From Ramlibacter alkalitolerans (GTDB lineage Bacteria > Pseudomonadota > Gammaproteobacteria > Burkholderiales > Burkholderiaceae_C), in assembly GCF_016722765.1 (NCBI RefSeq), contig NZ_JAEQND010000018.1, forward strand, positions 43,603 through 107,602: DNA of 64,000 nt, written 5' to 3'. Below the pieces are notes generated by a model. That model worked only from the letters and a program-made list of their open reading frames with translations. It did no database searches and had not been told where the DNA came from. Both the position numbers and the translations under genes were made by a program. Every line of letters starts with the position of its first letter. Within the stretch, counting starts at the first letter, position 1. This document shows positions 17,382-26,935 of this stretch, piece after piece.

Positions 17382-20300
17382 TCAGGCGCCCTGAGGTTCG
17401 GCGTGGCGCGCGAGCTGGTTTTCGATCGGGCTGCGGCGGCGCAGCTTGTCCAGCAGCAGGTAGACGACCGGCGTCGTCAGGAGCGTGATCACCTGGCTGG
17501 CCACCAGGCCGCCGATGATCGCGATGCCGAGCGGCCGGCGCAGCTCCGCGCCTTCGCCGAAGCCGACGGCCAGCGGCAGCGCGCCGAGGATGGCCGCGAG
17601 CGTGGTCATCAGGATCGGGCGGAAGCGCAGCAGGCAGGCCTCGCGCACCGCCTCCTCGGGCGAGAGCCCGCGCGAGCGTTCGGCATCGAGCGCGAAGTCG
17701 ATGATCAGGATGGCGTTCTTCTTCACGATGCCGATCAGCAGGAACAGGCCGATCAGCGCCATGATGGAGAACTCCATCTTGAACAGCAGCAGCGCCAGCA
17801 CCGCGCCGATGCCGGCCGAGGGCAGCGTGGAGAGCACGGTGAGCGGATGCACCAGGCTCTCGTACAGAACGCCCAGCACGATGTAGATCACCACCAGCGC
17901 GGCGAAGATCAGCAGCGGCTGCTGCTTGTTGGTTTCGTCCGCCGCCCGCGCCGTGCCCTGGAAGCTGCCGCGCACGTTGATCGGCAGCCGGATCTCGTCC
18001 TGCGCCCGGGCCACGGCGGCCTTCGCCTGCTCCAGCGTGAAGCCTTCGGCGGTGTTGAAGGAGATCGTGGTGGCGAGCTCCGCGTCCTGGTGGCTCACCG
18101 AGGTGGCCGTGGGGCGCTCGTAGAAGCGCGCGATGGCCGACAGCGGCACCATGCTCGTCGCCGCGGTGCTGAGCGCCTGGCCGCTGGAGGGATCGCGCAA
18201 TGCCGGGTTCACGCTGCCGGCGCTCACGGTGGCCGTGGCGGTGGTCGTGGTCGACGTGGAGGCATCGGCGCCGGTCGTGGCCGGCCCGGTATTGCGTGCG
18301 GGCACATAGACGTCCTTCAGCGCCTCGGGGCTGCGGATGTAGCGCGGTGCCAGCTGCATGATCACGCGGTACTGGTTCACCTCCTCGTAGATCGTGGCGA
18401 CCTGGCGCTGGCCGAAGGCGTTGTACAGCGCGTTGTCGATGTCGCGCGAACTGATGCCCATGCGGGCCGCGGTTTCCTTGTCGACTTCGACGTACGTTTC
18501 GACGCCGTTCTCCTGCTGGTCGGTGTCGACGTCGGTCAGCGCCTCCTGCCGCTTCATGGCTTCGGCCAGGCGCGTGGCCCACAGCCGCAGGTCCGCCACG
18601 TTGTCGCTCTTGAGCGTGAACTGGTAGGTGCTGTTGCTCTGGCGCCCGCCCATGCGCAGGTCCTGCACCGGGTTGAGGAACAGGCTCACGCCGGTGACGC
18701 GCGCCAGCTGCGGCCGCAGGCGGGCGATCACCGCCTGGCCGCGTTCGGCGTTGCCGCCGCGCTTGAGGTTCACGAACATGAAGCCGCCGCCGGCGCGCGA
18801 GCCGCCGGTGAAGGCGACCACCGTGTCCACGGCCGGATCGTTGCGCACGATGTCGACCAGCTGGCGCAGCTTGTCCTGCATCTGCTGGAAGGAGATGCTC
18901 TGGTCGGCCCGGATGCCGCCGTTGATCTGGCCGGTGTCCTGCTGCGGGAAGAAGCCCTTGGGGATGCGCGTGAACAGGAAGCCGTTCAGGCCGATCACGA
19001 GCACCAGGATCAGCAGCACCAGCCAGCGCGCGGCCAGCGCCCACTCGAGGCTCACCGCGTAGGTGTGCTGCACCCAGCCGAAGCCGCGCTCGGCCCAGCG
19101 CCCCAGCCGGCCCTGCTTGCGCTCGTGGGCCTCGGGGTGCAGCAGCCAAGCGCACATCATCGGCGTGGTGGTCAGCGAGATCACGAGCGAGATCATCACG
19201 GCCGCCGACAGCGTCACCGCGAATTCGCGGAACAGCCGGCCGGCCTGGCCGCCCATGAACAGCAGCGGGATGAACACGGCGATGAGCGAGACGCTGATCG
19301 ACAGCACGGTGAAGCCGACCTCGCGCGCGCCGCGCAGCGCCGCCTGGAAGCGGTCCATGCCGGCCTCGATGTGGCGCGAGGTGTTTTCCAGCACCACGAT
19401 CGCATCGTCCACCACGAAGCCGGTGGCCACCGTCAGCGCCATCAGCGACAGGTTGTTGAGCGAGAACCCGAGCAGGTGCATCACGCCGAAGGTCCCGAGC
19501 AGCGAGACGATGGTCGCCACGGCGGGAATGAAGGTCGCGCGCGCACTGCGCAGGAACAGGCTCACCACCAGCACCACGAGGATGATGGAGATGCCCAGCG
19601 TGAGCTCCACCTCGTGCAGCGAGGCGCGGATGGAGTGGGTGCGGTCGGAGGCCACCTCCAGCGAGATGTCCTTGGGGAGCGCCGACTGCAGAGTCGGCAG
19701 CAGTCCCCGCACCGCGTCGACCGTCTGGATGACGTTGGCGCCGGCCTGCAGCGTGATCAGCACGATCACCGCGGGCCGGCCGTTGAACAGGCCCATCGTG
19801 TTGATGTTCTCGACCCCGTCGCTCACCTCGGCGACGTCGGCCAGCCGCACGGCGGCACCATTGCGCCAGGCCACCACCATGCCGCGGTAGTCGGAGGCCG
19901 ACTTGCCGTTGTTGGCCATGCCGGTGCCGGTGTAGATCTGCAGCCGCTCGCCTTCGACGACCAGGTCGCCCTTGGGACGGTTGGCCGTCGTGGCCTGCAG
20001 CGCGGCGCGGACATCCTCCATCGCGATGCCGTAGCGGTTCAGGGCGAACGGGATCAGCTCCACGCGGATCGCCGGCTGCGAGCCGCCACCGAGCTCGACG
20101 TCGCCCACGCCCGGGATCTGCGCGATCTTCTGCTGCACGATGTTGGACACCGCGTCGTAGATCTGGCCCGGCGAGCGCGAGGGCGAGGTCAGGGCAAGGA
20201 TCAGCACCGGCGCCGCGGAGGGGTTCGCCTTGCGGTAGGTCGGGTTGCTGCGCAGCGTGGACGGCAGGTCGCTGCGCGATGCGTTGATCGCGGCCTGCAC

Positions 20301-20621
20301 CTCGCGCGCCGCCGCGTCGATGTTGCGGTTCAGGTCGAACTGCAGGGTGACGCGCGCACTGCCCGTGTTGCTGCTGGAGGTGACCTCGTTGACGCCGGCA
20401 ATCGTCGCCAGCCGCCGCTCCAGCGGCGTGGCGACGCTGGTGGCCATCGTCTGCGGGCTGGCGCCGGGCAGGCTGGCCGAGACTGAGATCACCGGGAAGT
20501 CGACCTGCGGCAGCGAAGCCACCGGCAGCCGGAAGAAGGCCGCGATGCCGGCCAGCGCGATCCAGACCGTGAGCAGCACGGTGCCGACCGGGCGGCGGAC
20601 GAAGGGGGAGGAGAGGTTCAT
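17382..20621 (-). CDS. RND multidrug efflux permease, second subunit (MdtC-like)
   Basis: A 1079-residue inner-membrane proton/drug antiporter with 12 transmembrane segments and two large periplasmic loops. The N-terminus FVRRPVGTVLLTVWIALAG, the block SLPQVDFPVISVSASLPGASP and the TM4 region GFVVDDAIVVLENTSRH, whose two Asp residues carry protons, are diagnostic. It is paired with the upstream permease and overlaps it by 4 bases (20618-20621), the MdtB-MdtC arrangement of pumps built from two different RND subunits. A Thr/Ser/Ala-rich insert near residues 775-800 (GADASTSTTTTATATV) is unusual. Confidence 0.93.
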   Translation of the reverse strand: MNLSSPFVRRPVGTVLLTVWIALAGIAAFFRLPVASLPQVDFPVISVSASLPGASPQTMATSVATPLERRLATIAGVNEVTSSSNTGSARVTLQFDLNRNIDAAAREVQAAINASRSDLPSTLRSNPTYRKANPSAAPVLILALTSPSRSPGQIYDAVSNIVQQKIAQIPGVGDVELGGGSQPAIRVELIPFALNRYGIAMEDVRAALQATTANRPKGDLVVEGERLQIYTGTGMANNGKSASDYRGMVVAWRNGAAVRLADVAEVSDGVENINTMGLFNGRPAVIVLITLQAGANVIQTVDAVRGLLPTLQSALPKDISLEVASDRTHSIRASLHEVELTLGISIILVVLVVSLFLRSARATFIPAVATIVSLLGTFGVMHLLGFSLNNLSLMALTVATGFVVDDAIVVLENTSRHIEAGMDRFQAALRGAREVGFTVLSISVSLIAVFIPLLFMGGQAGRLFREFAVTLSAAVMISLVISLTTTPMMCAWLLHPEAHERKQGRLGRWAERGFGWVQHTYAVSLEWALAARWLVLLILVLVIGLNGFLFTRIPKGFFPQQDTGQINGGIRADQSISFQQMQDKLRQLVDIVRNDPAVDTVVAFTGGSRAGGGFMFVNLKRGGNAERGQAVIARLRPQLARVTGVSLFLNPVQDLRMGGRQSNSTYQFTLKSDNVADLRLWATRLAEAMKRQEALTDVDTDQQENGVETYVEVDKETAARMGISSRDIDNALYNAFGQRQVATIYEEVNQYRVIMQLAPRYIRSPEALKDVYVPARNTGPATTGADASTSTTTTATATVSAGSVNPALRDPSSGQALSTAATSMVPLSAIARFYERPTATSVSHQDAELATTISFNTAEGFTLEQAKAAVARAQDEIRLPINVRGSFQGTARAADETNKQQPLLIFAALVVIYIVLGVLYESLVHPLTVLSTLPSAGIGAVLALLLFKMEFSIMALIGLFLLIGIVKKNAILIIDFALDAERSRGLSPEEAVREACLLRFRPILMTTLAAILGALPLAVGFGEGAELRRPLGIAIIGGLVASQVITLLTTPVVYLLLDKLRRRSPIENQLARHAEPQGA

Positions 20622-23600
20622 CGTGCCCCTTCGGGAGCGCCCCCACCCCTACCCTCCCCCAGAGGGGGAGGGAGTTGTCTTGCTCCTTCCCCCTCTGGGG
20701 GAAGGTTGGGATGGGGGCGCTTCCGCCACCGCCGCCCCAGCCGATCGAACCCCAGATAGATCACCGGCGTCGTGAACAGCGTCAGCAGCTGGCTCACGAT
20801 CAGCCCGCCGAAGATCGCCAGGCCGAGCGGCCGGCGCAGCTCCGCGCCGGCGCCGAAACCGAGCATCAGCGGCACGGCGGCGAACAGGGCTGCCAGCGTC
20901 GTCATGAGGATCGGCCGGAAGCGCAGCAGCGCCGCCTGGTGGATCGCCTCGCGCGGCGGCCGGCCCTCCTCGCGCTCCGCATCGAGCGCGAAGTCGATCA
21001 TCATGATCGCGTTCTTCTTCACGATGCCGATCAGCAGGATGATGCCGATGATGCCGATCACGCCGAGGTCGTTGCCGGTGAGCATCAGCGCCAGCAGCGC
21101 GCCGACGCCGGCCGAAGGCAGCGTGGACAGGATCGTCAGCGGGTGCACGTAGCTTTCGTACAGCACGCCCAGCACGATGTAGACGCAGACCACCGCCGCG
21201 AGGATCAGCCACAGCTGGTTGCTCAGGGACGACTCGTACGCTCCCGCGGCGCCCAGGAAGGTCATGGTCACGGTGGGCGGCAGGTCGACGTCCTTCATCG
21301 CGGTGCGGATCACGTCGACGGCGGTGCCCAGCGCCACGCCGGGTGCGGCGTCGAAACCGACCGTCGCCGCCGGGTACTGCGCCACGTGCGTGATCTGCAG
21401 CGGCGCGCGGCGCTCGCTGATCCGGGCGACGGCGCTCAGCGGCGTCGGCTCGCCCGAGCTGCTGCGCAGCTGGATCGCGTTGAGCGTGTTCGCCTGCGCC
21501 TCGGTGTCGGCACGCGCCTCCAGCACCACCCGGTACTGGTTGGTCTCGGTGAAGATGGTCGAGACGATGCGCTGGCCGAACGCGCTGTACAGGGCCTCGT
21601 TGATGGTCGACGCGTTGATGCCGATGCGGGCCGCGGTGTCGCGGTCCACGTCGACGAACATGGCCGCGCCGCTGGCGTTGGCGTCGGTCGTGACGTTGGC
21701 CAGCCGCCGCTCCCGGCCCAGCCGCTCCACGACGCGACGGGCCGCTTCGCTCACCGTGGTGGCGTCGGCGCCCTCCAGCGAGAGCCGATACTGCGTCGGG
21801 CCGCCTTCCGATTCGATCGTCAGGTCCTGCACCGGCTGCAGGAACAGGCGGGTGCCCGCCACCTTCTGGCCGCGATCGCGCAAGCGCTCCATCACCGTCT
21901 GCAGACCGCTGCGAGATTCCTTCAGGTTCACCAGCATGCGGCCGGTGTGCACCATGGTGTTGTTGGCCGCGTCCACGCCGACGAAGCTGGCGATCGACTC
22001 CACCGCCGGGTCTTCCAGCAGGGCGCGGGCCACGTCCTGCTGCAGCGTGGCCATGGCGGGATACGAGATCGACTGCGCCGCCTCCACCCGCACCTGCAGC
22101 TGGCCCGTGTCCTGCACCGGGAACAGGCCCTTGGGGATCGCGATGTAGAGGATCACCGTGAACACCAGCGTGGCCAGCGCCACCAGCAGCGTCGCCTTCT
22201 CGCGGTTCAACACCCAGACCAGCGCCGTGTCGTAGCGCGCGATCACGCGGTCGAAGCCGCGCTGGATCCGGCCGCCGAGACCCTTCTCCGGTTCGTGGTG
22301 CGGCTTGAGCCAGCGGCCCGACATCATGGGCACCAGCGTCAGCGAGACCACCGCGGAGATCAGGATCGTGATGGCCAGCGTGACCGCGAATTCGCGGAAC
22401 AGCCGGCCGATCACGTCGCCCATGAACAGCAGCGGGATCAGCACCGCGATGAGCGAAACGGTCAGCGAAATGATGGTGAAGCCGATCTCGGTCGCGCCCT
22501 GCAGCGCCGCCTCCATCGGGCCCATGCCGTCCTCGATGTGGCGCGAGATGTTCTCGATCATCACGATCGCGTCGTCCACCACGAAGCCGGTCGCGATGGT
22601 CAATGCCATCAGCGACAGGTTGTTGAGGCTGTATCCCAGCAGGTACATCACGCCGCAGGTGCCGATCAGGGAGATCGGCACCGACAGGCTCGCGATCAGC
22701 GTCGCCCGCGGGCTGTGCAGGAAGAAGAAGATCACCAGCACCACCAGCACCACCGCCAGCACCAGCTCGAACTGCACGTGGTGCACCGAGGAACGGATGC
22801 CGGTGGTGCGGTCGGACAGCACGTCGACGCGGACCGATTCCGGCATGCCGGCGGTGAGTTCGGGCAGGCGTTCCTTGATGGCGTCGACCGTCGCGATCAC
22901 GTTCGCGCCCGGCTGCCGCTGCACGTTGAGGATGATCGCCGGCTGCAGGTTGGCCCAGGCGCCGAGCTTGACGTTCTCGGCGCTCTCCACCACCTGCGCC
23001 ACGTCCGTCAGGCGCACCGGAGCGCCGTTGCGGAAGGCCACCACCAGGTTGCCGTAGTCCTTGGCGGTGAGCAGCTGGTCGTTCGAGTTGATCGTGTAGG
23101 AGCGGGTCGGACCGTCGATGCTGCCCTTGGCCGCATTGGCGTTGGCCTGCGAGATCGTGGTGCGCACGTTGTCCAGCGTGAGGCCCACCGCCGCCAGCGC
23201 GCGGTTGTCGGCCTGGATCCGCACGGCCGGCCGCTGGCCGCCCGAGAGCGTGACCAGGCCGACGCCGCTGACCTGGCTGATCTTCAGCGCCAGCCGCGTG
23301 TCGGCGATGTTGCGCACGTCCGTCAGCGGCAGCGTGCTGGAGGTGAGGGCCAGCGTGAGCACCGGCGCATCGGCCGGATTGACCTTGGCGTAGACCGGGG
23401 GCGCCGGCAGGTCGGCGGGCAGCAGCGACGCGCCGGCGTTGATCGCCGCCTGCACCTGCTGCTCGGCGACGTCGAGCGCCAGGCCCAGGCCGAACTGCAG
23501 GGTGACGATGGACACGCCGGCCGCACTCGTGGAACTCATGCGCGAAAGCCCCGGCATCTGCCCGAACTGCCGTTCCAGCGGCGCGCTGACGGTCTGCGCC

Positions 23601-23776
23601 ATCACTTCGGGGCTGGCGCCGGGATAGAGCGTCTGCACCTGGATGGTCGGGTAGTCCACCTGCGGCAGCGCCGACAGCGGCAGGAACCTGAGCCCGACCA
23701 GGCCGGCCAGCACGATGGCCAGCATCAGCAGCGAGGTCGCGACCGGCCGCAGGATGAACGGACGGGAGGGACTCAT
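20618..23776 (-). CDS. RND multidrug efflux permease, first subunit (MdtB-like)
   Basis: A 1052-residue RND permease, partner of the next gene. It opens FILRPVATSLLMLAIVLAG and has LPQVDYPTIQVQTLYPGASP and the TM4 motif GFVVDDAIVMIENISRH. The start at 23776 overlaps the adaptor gene by 4 bases (ATGA). The last 34 residues are odd: they are rich in Pro, Gly and Glu (PHPNLPPEGEG) and are encoded by an inverted repeat element (20640-20719), so the natural C-terminus was probably extended by insertion of that repeat. Confidence 0.93.
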   Translation of the reverse strand: MSPSRPFILRPVATSLLMLAIVLAGLVGLRFLPLSALPQVDYPTIQVQTLYPGASPEVMAQTVSAPLERQFGQMPGLSRMSSTSAAGVSIVTLQFGLGLALDVAEQQVQAAINAGASLLPADLPAPPVYAKVNPADAPVLTLALTSSTLPLTDVRNIADTRLALKISQVSGVGLVTLSGGQRPAVRIQADNRALAAVGLTLDNVRTTISQANANAAKGSIDGPTRSYTINSNDQLLTAKDYGNLVVAFRNGAPVRLTDVAQVVESAENVKLGAWANLQPAIILNVQRQPGANVIATVDAIKERLPELTAGMPESVRVDVLSDRTTGIRSSVHHVQFELVLAVVLVVLVIFFFLHSPRATLIASLSVPISLIGTCGVMYLLGYSLNNLSLMALTIATGFVVDDAIVMIENISRHIEDGMGPMEAALQGATEIGFTIISLTVSLIAVLIPLLFMGDVIGRLFREFAVTLAITILISAVVSLTLVPMMSGRWLKPHHEPEKGLGGRIQRGFDRVIARYDTALVWVLNREKATLLVALATLVFTVILYIAIPKGLFPVQDTGQLQVRVEAAQSISYPAMATLQQDVARALLEDPAVESIASFVGVDAANNTMVHTGRMLVNLKESRSGLQTVMERLRDRGQKVAGTRLFLQPVQDLTIESEGGPTQYRLSLEGADATTVSEAARRVVERLGRERRLANVTTDANASGAAMFVDVDRDTAARIGINASTINEALYSAFGQRIVSTIFTETNQYRVVLEARADTEAQANTLNAIQLRSSSGEPTPLSAVARISERRAPLQITHVAQYPAATVGFDAAPGVALGTAVDVIRTAMKDVDLPPTVTMTFLGAAGAYESSLSNQLWLILAAVVCVYIVLGVLYESYVHPLTILSTLPSAGVGALLALMLTGNDLGVIGIIGIILLIGIVKKNAIMMIDFALDAEREEGRPPREAIHQAALLRFRPILMTTLAALFAAVPLMLGFGAGAELRRPLGLAIFGGLIVSQLLTLFTTPVIYLGFDRLGRRWRKRPHPNLPPEGEGARQLPPPLGEGRGGGAPEGAR
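20640..20719. repeat. C/G-tract inverted repeat inside the 3' end of the mdtB-like gene
   Basis: CCCCCACCCCTACCCTCCCCCAGAGGGGG and its near complement, CCCCCTCTGGGGGAAGGTTGGGATGGGGG, form two hairpin arms around a 15-base centre. The same word family is common as extragenic repeats in Comamonadaceae. Here it is translated as the C-terminal tail of the permease. Confidence 0.7.
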
Positions 23777-25476
23777 TGGGGAGTCTGCGCCCCTGCCCCG
23801 GTGCCGCCGCGCGCTTCACGCCGCTGCCGGCGCCGCTCCTCGCGTTCTTCCGGCGTGAGCTTCTCGAACTCCGCCAAGCGGGCGGCGCGTTCCTCGGGGC
23901 TCAGGTTCTGGAAGCGTCGGCCCCCCGGACCCGAAGCAGCCGCGGTGGCGGAGGACGCTGCCGGCGCCGGCGCGGCACCGGCGCTGCGCGCGCTCTCCGG
24001 CGCCGACGCGCCGGCGAACGGGTCGGTCGCTTCGCGCCGCGCACTGGCGCCGGGGCGCGCCGCCGGGGGTGCGGCCTGCGCCGCGGAGGCGCCGGTGAAA
24101 GGCTGCGATGCGCCCTGCTGCGCGGCTGGCGCCGCGCCGTCCGGCGGCACGGCGCCATCGCGCCGGCGCCGGCCACCCGGCCCGGCCGCGCCGCCCTGCC
24201 CCGGCGTATCGCCGGGCAGCAGCACGCGCGAGCCGTCGCGCAGGCGGTCCGCGCCCTCGGTGATCACCTTCTCGCCGATCTGCAGACCGCTGACGATCTG
24301 CACGCGGTCGCCGAGCGGCTGGCCGCGCACCACCGGGCGCTGCTTGACCGTGCGGTCCTGCTGCAGCACGAACACGAACTCGCCGCTGCCGCCCTGCCGC
24401 ACCGCGGTCACGGGCACGACCACCGCGTTCTGGATCGTGCGCACCTGCAGCTGCACGTTCACGAACTGGCTCGGGAACAGCTGCTGCCGCGCGTTGTTGA
24501 AGCGCGCCTTGGCGCGCACGGTGCCGGTCTGCGTGTCGATCTGGTTGTCCAGCGAGGCGAACACGCCGGAATCGAGCAGGGTCGTGCGGGTGCGGTCGAA
24601 GGCGCGCACTTCCATGAACGCGCCGCCGTTGTGCTGCAGCCAGGAAGCGTGGTCCTGCGGCACCGCGAATTCGACGTCGATCGGCGTGAGCTTGGTGATC
24701 GTCGCGATGCCGTTCGCATCGCCGGTGCTGACCTGGTTGCCGACGTCGACGCTGCGCAGGCCGACGCGGCCCTCGATCGGCGCCGTGATGCGGGCGTAGG
24801 AAAGATTGAGCCGTGCAGTGCCCTCGGCGGCCTTGTCCGACACCACCGAAGCCTCGAGCTGGTGGACGGTGGCGCGCTGCGTGTCGACTTCCTGGCGGGC
24901 GATGGAGTCCTGCTTCAGCAGGGTTTCGAATCGCGCCAGCGTGACGCGCGCGGCGGCGAGCAGCGCCTCGTCGCGCATGCGCTGGCCGACCGCCTGCTGC
25001 AGCGCCATCTCGAACGGGCGCGGATCGATGGTGGCCAGCAACTGCCCCTTGCGCACGGCCTGGCCTTCCTTGAACAGCACCTGCGTGAGCACCCCGTTGA
25101 CCTGCGGCCGCACGCGCACGGTGGCCTGCGAGACCACGGTGCCGAGCGCTTCGAGGTTGACCGGAATGTCGGCGGCTTCGGCCGTGGCCACCCCCACCGT
25201 CGTGGCGCTGCGGCCGCTGCCACCACCGCCACCGCCACCGCCGCGACCGCCGCCGCCTCCACCGCCGGGGCCGCGCTGCATGGCCGCGGTCTGTTCGGGC
25301 CGGGTCAGGTCCCAGGCCAGCCAGGCGAGTCCGGCGGCGATCACCAGCGCGAGGACGGTGCCGATCACCGAGGCCCGCCGGCTCAGCTTGCGGCGCGGCG
25401 CAGGAGAGGTCTGCGGCGGCAGGGCGCTGTCTTCCGGGGAGCTCGCCGGTGAGGGAGGCGGTGTAGGCATCGGCAT
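23773..25476 (-). CDS. RND efflux periplasmic adaptor (MdtA-like, membrane fusion protein)
   Basis: A 567-residue adaptor anchored by one N-terminal transmembrane helix (about residues 36-56). The barrel-sandwich/hairpin domains run from about 90 to 400 (GTVVSQATVRVRPQVNGVL, LNLSYARITAPIEGRVG). It is about 150 residues longer than usual. A glycine run follows the anchor (residues 70-87), and after about residue 415 there is a tail rich in Ala, Pro, Gly and Arg that ends in a helical Glu/Arg stretch (LSPEERAARLAEFEKLTPEER). It heads the efflux operon mdtA-mdtB-mdtC-outer membrane factor; 25477-25715 holds no gene and should contain the promoter. Confidence 0.9.
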   Translation of the reverse strand: MPMPTPPPSPASSPEDSALPPQTSPAPRRKLSRRASVIGTVLALVIAAGLAWLAWDLTRPEQTAAMQRGPGGGGGGGRGGGGGGGGSGRSATTVGVATAEAADIPVNLEALGTVVSQATVRVRPQVNGVLTQVLFKEGQAVRKGQLLATIDPRPFEMALQQAVGQRMRDEALLAAARVTLARFETLLKQDSIARQEVDTQRATVHQLEASVVSDKAAEGTARLNLSYARITAPIEGRVGLRSVDVGNQVSTGDANGIATITKLTPIDVEFAVPQDHASWLQHNGGAFMEVRAFDRTRTTLLDSGVFASLDNQIDTQTGTVRAKARFNNARQQLFPSQFVNVQLQVRTIQNAVVVPVTAVRQGGSGEFVFVLQQDRTVKQRPVVRGQPLGDRVQIVSGLQIGEKVITEGADRLRDGSRVLLPGDTPGQGGAAGPGGRRRRDGAVPPDGAAPAAQQGASQPFTGASAAQAAPPAARPGASARREATDPFAGASAPESARSAGAAPAPAASSATAAASGPGGRRFQNLSPEERAARLAEFEKLTPEEREERRRQRREARGGTGAGAQTPQ

Positions 25477-25715
25477 CCTTGTAGTTATGTCGCGGCGCGG
25501 GCAAGTTCAGCAGGCGCTGAGGGTGCCTCCAGCTGACTCAACCGGCCGACAGCCCCCGTCGCCAGCCTGTGTAGGCGCGCTTCTGCTGTGCTTCGCCGCT
25601 TCGCGCAGCGACCAGCATGGGTGCGCCGCGTAACGCCGGCGTGTGATTCCTGTTGCGGGTGCGTGAAGTATGCCGCGTCCGCGGCCGAGCACGCCGGGAC
25701 GCCGCCGAACGAAGA

Positions 25716-26357
25716 CTAGACGCGGCCGCAGGCGATGTAGTAGCCGCCGACCGGCGGCGTGTGCACCTGGGCATCGCGCAGCCTCGCCGTCAGCAGCCGC
25801 CAGGGCCGCTCGAGGCCCGCCAGGCAGGTCACCGAATAGAGCGCGGCCCCCAGCACGAACAGGTTCACCGGCAGGCTCCACGCCGGCCCCCACTGCAGGC
25901 CGGCGGCGGCGACCCGGGCACCGGACTTCAGGTGGGCCAGCACGTTGTCCAGCGCCGCTTCGTCCTGCAGCACGTCGTGCGTGAAGTGGAACAGGGCAGC
26001 GTCCGCGCGGCCGTGCAGCACGGCGGACTGCGCGGTGGCTTCGACCAGTTCGATCCCGCTCCACCGGTGACGCTGCATGCGCCGGCGCGCCTGCGCCAGC
26101 ATCTCCGGCGAGGGGTCGATGCCGACGATGCGGCCGGCCGGGCCGATGCGCTCCTTCAGCGGCGCGAAGCTCAGGCCCGTGCCGCAGCCGACATCGATCA
26201 CTGCGGCACCCTGCCGCAGCTCCAGGCGCGCAATGGCGGCCCGCCGCACGGGCTCGAACGCGATCAGTTCCAGGTCGTAGTGCTCGGCGCGGCGCCGGTA
26301 CTGCGCCACGGCGAGCCCCGCGTCCGGACGCCGGCCCCGGCCTGGAGGCACCTGCAT
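25716..26357 (-). CDS. Class I SAM-dependent methyltransferase
   Basis: A 213-residue methyltransferase of the UbiE/COQ5-like type. Motif I is VIDVGCGTGLSFAPL and the acidic residue that binds the ribose of S-adenosylmethionine follows in GIDPSPEML. The C-terminal part has a hydrophobic stretch (LPVNLFVLGAALYSVTCLA) that may be membrane-associated. It starts 17 bp after the UspA gene and probably shares its transcript. The acceptor substrate is unknown. Confidence 0.82.
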   Translation of the reverse strand: MQVPPGRGRRPDAGLAVAQYRRRAEHYDLELIAFEPVRRAAIARLELRQGAAVIDVGCGTGLSFAPLKERIGPAGRIVGIDPSPEMLAQARRRMQRHRWSGIELVEATAQSAVLHGRADAALFHFTHDVLQDEAALDNVLAHLKSGARVAAAGLQWGPAWSLPVNLFVLGAALYSVTCLAGLERPWRLLTARLRDAQVHTPPVGGYYIACGRV

Positions 26358-26374
26358 GACGGCCGCCACGGCGC

Positions 26375-26812
26375 CTAGCGCACGATCACGACGAACACGC
26401 TGCAGGGCGCGTGCTCGATCAGCGCACCGGAGATCGAGCCGCGCCACCAGCGCGCCGCCCAGCTGTCCAGGTGCTTGTGGCCGACGACGATCAGGTCCGC
26501 GCCGATCTTGCGCGCGTACTTGCAGATCTCGTCGATGGCCTCGCCGGTCACCACTTCGCCGCGCGCCGTGAAGCCGCATTCGGCCAGGCGCCGCAGGCCG
26601 TCCTCGAGCACGGCGCGGTACTTCTTCTTCTCGCGCTCCTCGAGCTCGACGTCGTAGACACCGCCTTCCAGGCCCACGAAGCTCATGGCCGACGGCATCA
26701 CCGCCACCAGGTGCAGTTCCGAATTCGACCACTGCGCGAGTTCGCGGCATTCCAGCAGCGCCTTCTGCCCCGCGTCGGAGCCGTCGTAAGCGAGCAGGAT
26801 CTTCTTGTACAT
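26375..26812 (-). CDS. Universal stress protein (UspA family)
   Basis: A 145-residue single UspA domain. MYKKILLAYDGSDAGQKAL is the N-terminal strand and loop, and DLIVVGHKHLDSWAARWW with RGSISGALIEHAPCSVFVV is the C-terminal ATP-binding region. The G-X2-G spacing is altered, so it may not bind ATP. The start at 26812 is the classical MYKK start with a G-rich ribosome site. The 123 bp upstream, before cobQ, carry its promoter. Confidence 0.9.
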   Translation of the reverse strand: MYKKILLAYDGSDAGQKALLECRELAQWSNSELHLVAVMPSAMSFVGLEGGVYDVELEEREKKKYRAVLEDGLRRLAECGFTARGEVVTGEAIDEICKYARKIGADLIVVGHKHLDSWAARWWRGSISGALIEHAPCSVFVVIVR

Positions 26813-26935
26813 GTAGCAACGCCCCCAAGACGTGCCCCGGCCCCATGCCCGGGCTGAGCTAGTATGGACCGGGACGTAGGGGTTGGATACCCCGCGGCAT
26901 TCCGGCGTTTCCCTTAGAAAGCTGCCGCAGGTCAA

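Noticed and set aside
15778..20646. A minus-strand open frame of 1622 codons across the outer membrane factor and an RND gene
   Set aside because: It is a frame shadow caused by high GC. The genes in the other frame (15936-17369 and 17382-20621) have clear families and signal peptides.
20675..24799. A plus-strand open frame of 1374 codons opposite the efflux genes
   Set aside because: Composition is rich in His, Arg and Gln without domains, the usual antisense shadow of high-GC coding DNA.
26813..26935. An N-terminal extension of UspA
   Set aside because: The extra residues are not like the family and the MYKK start at 26812 has a ribosome site.
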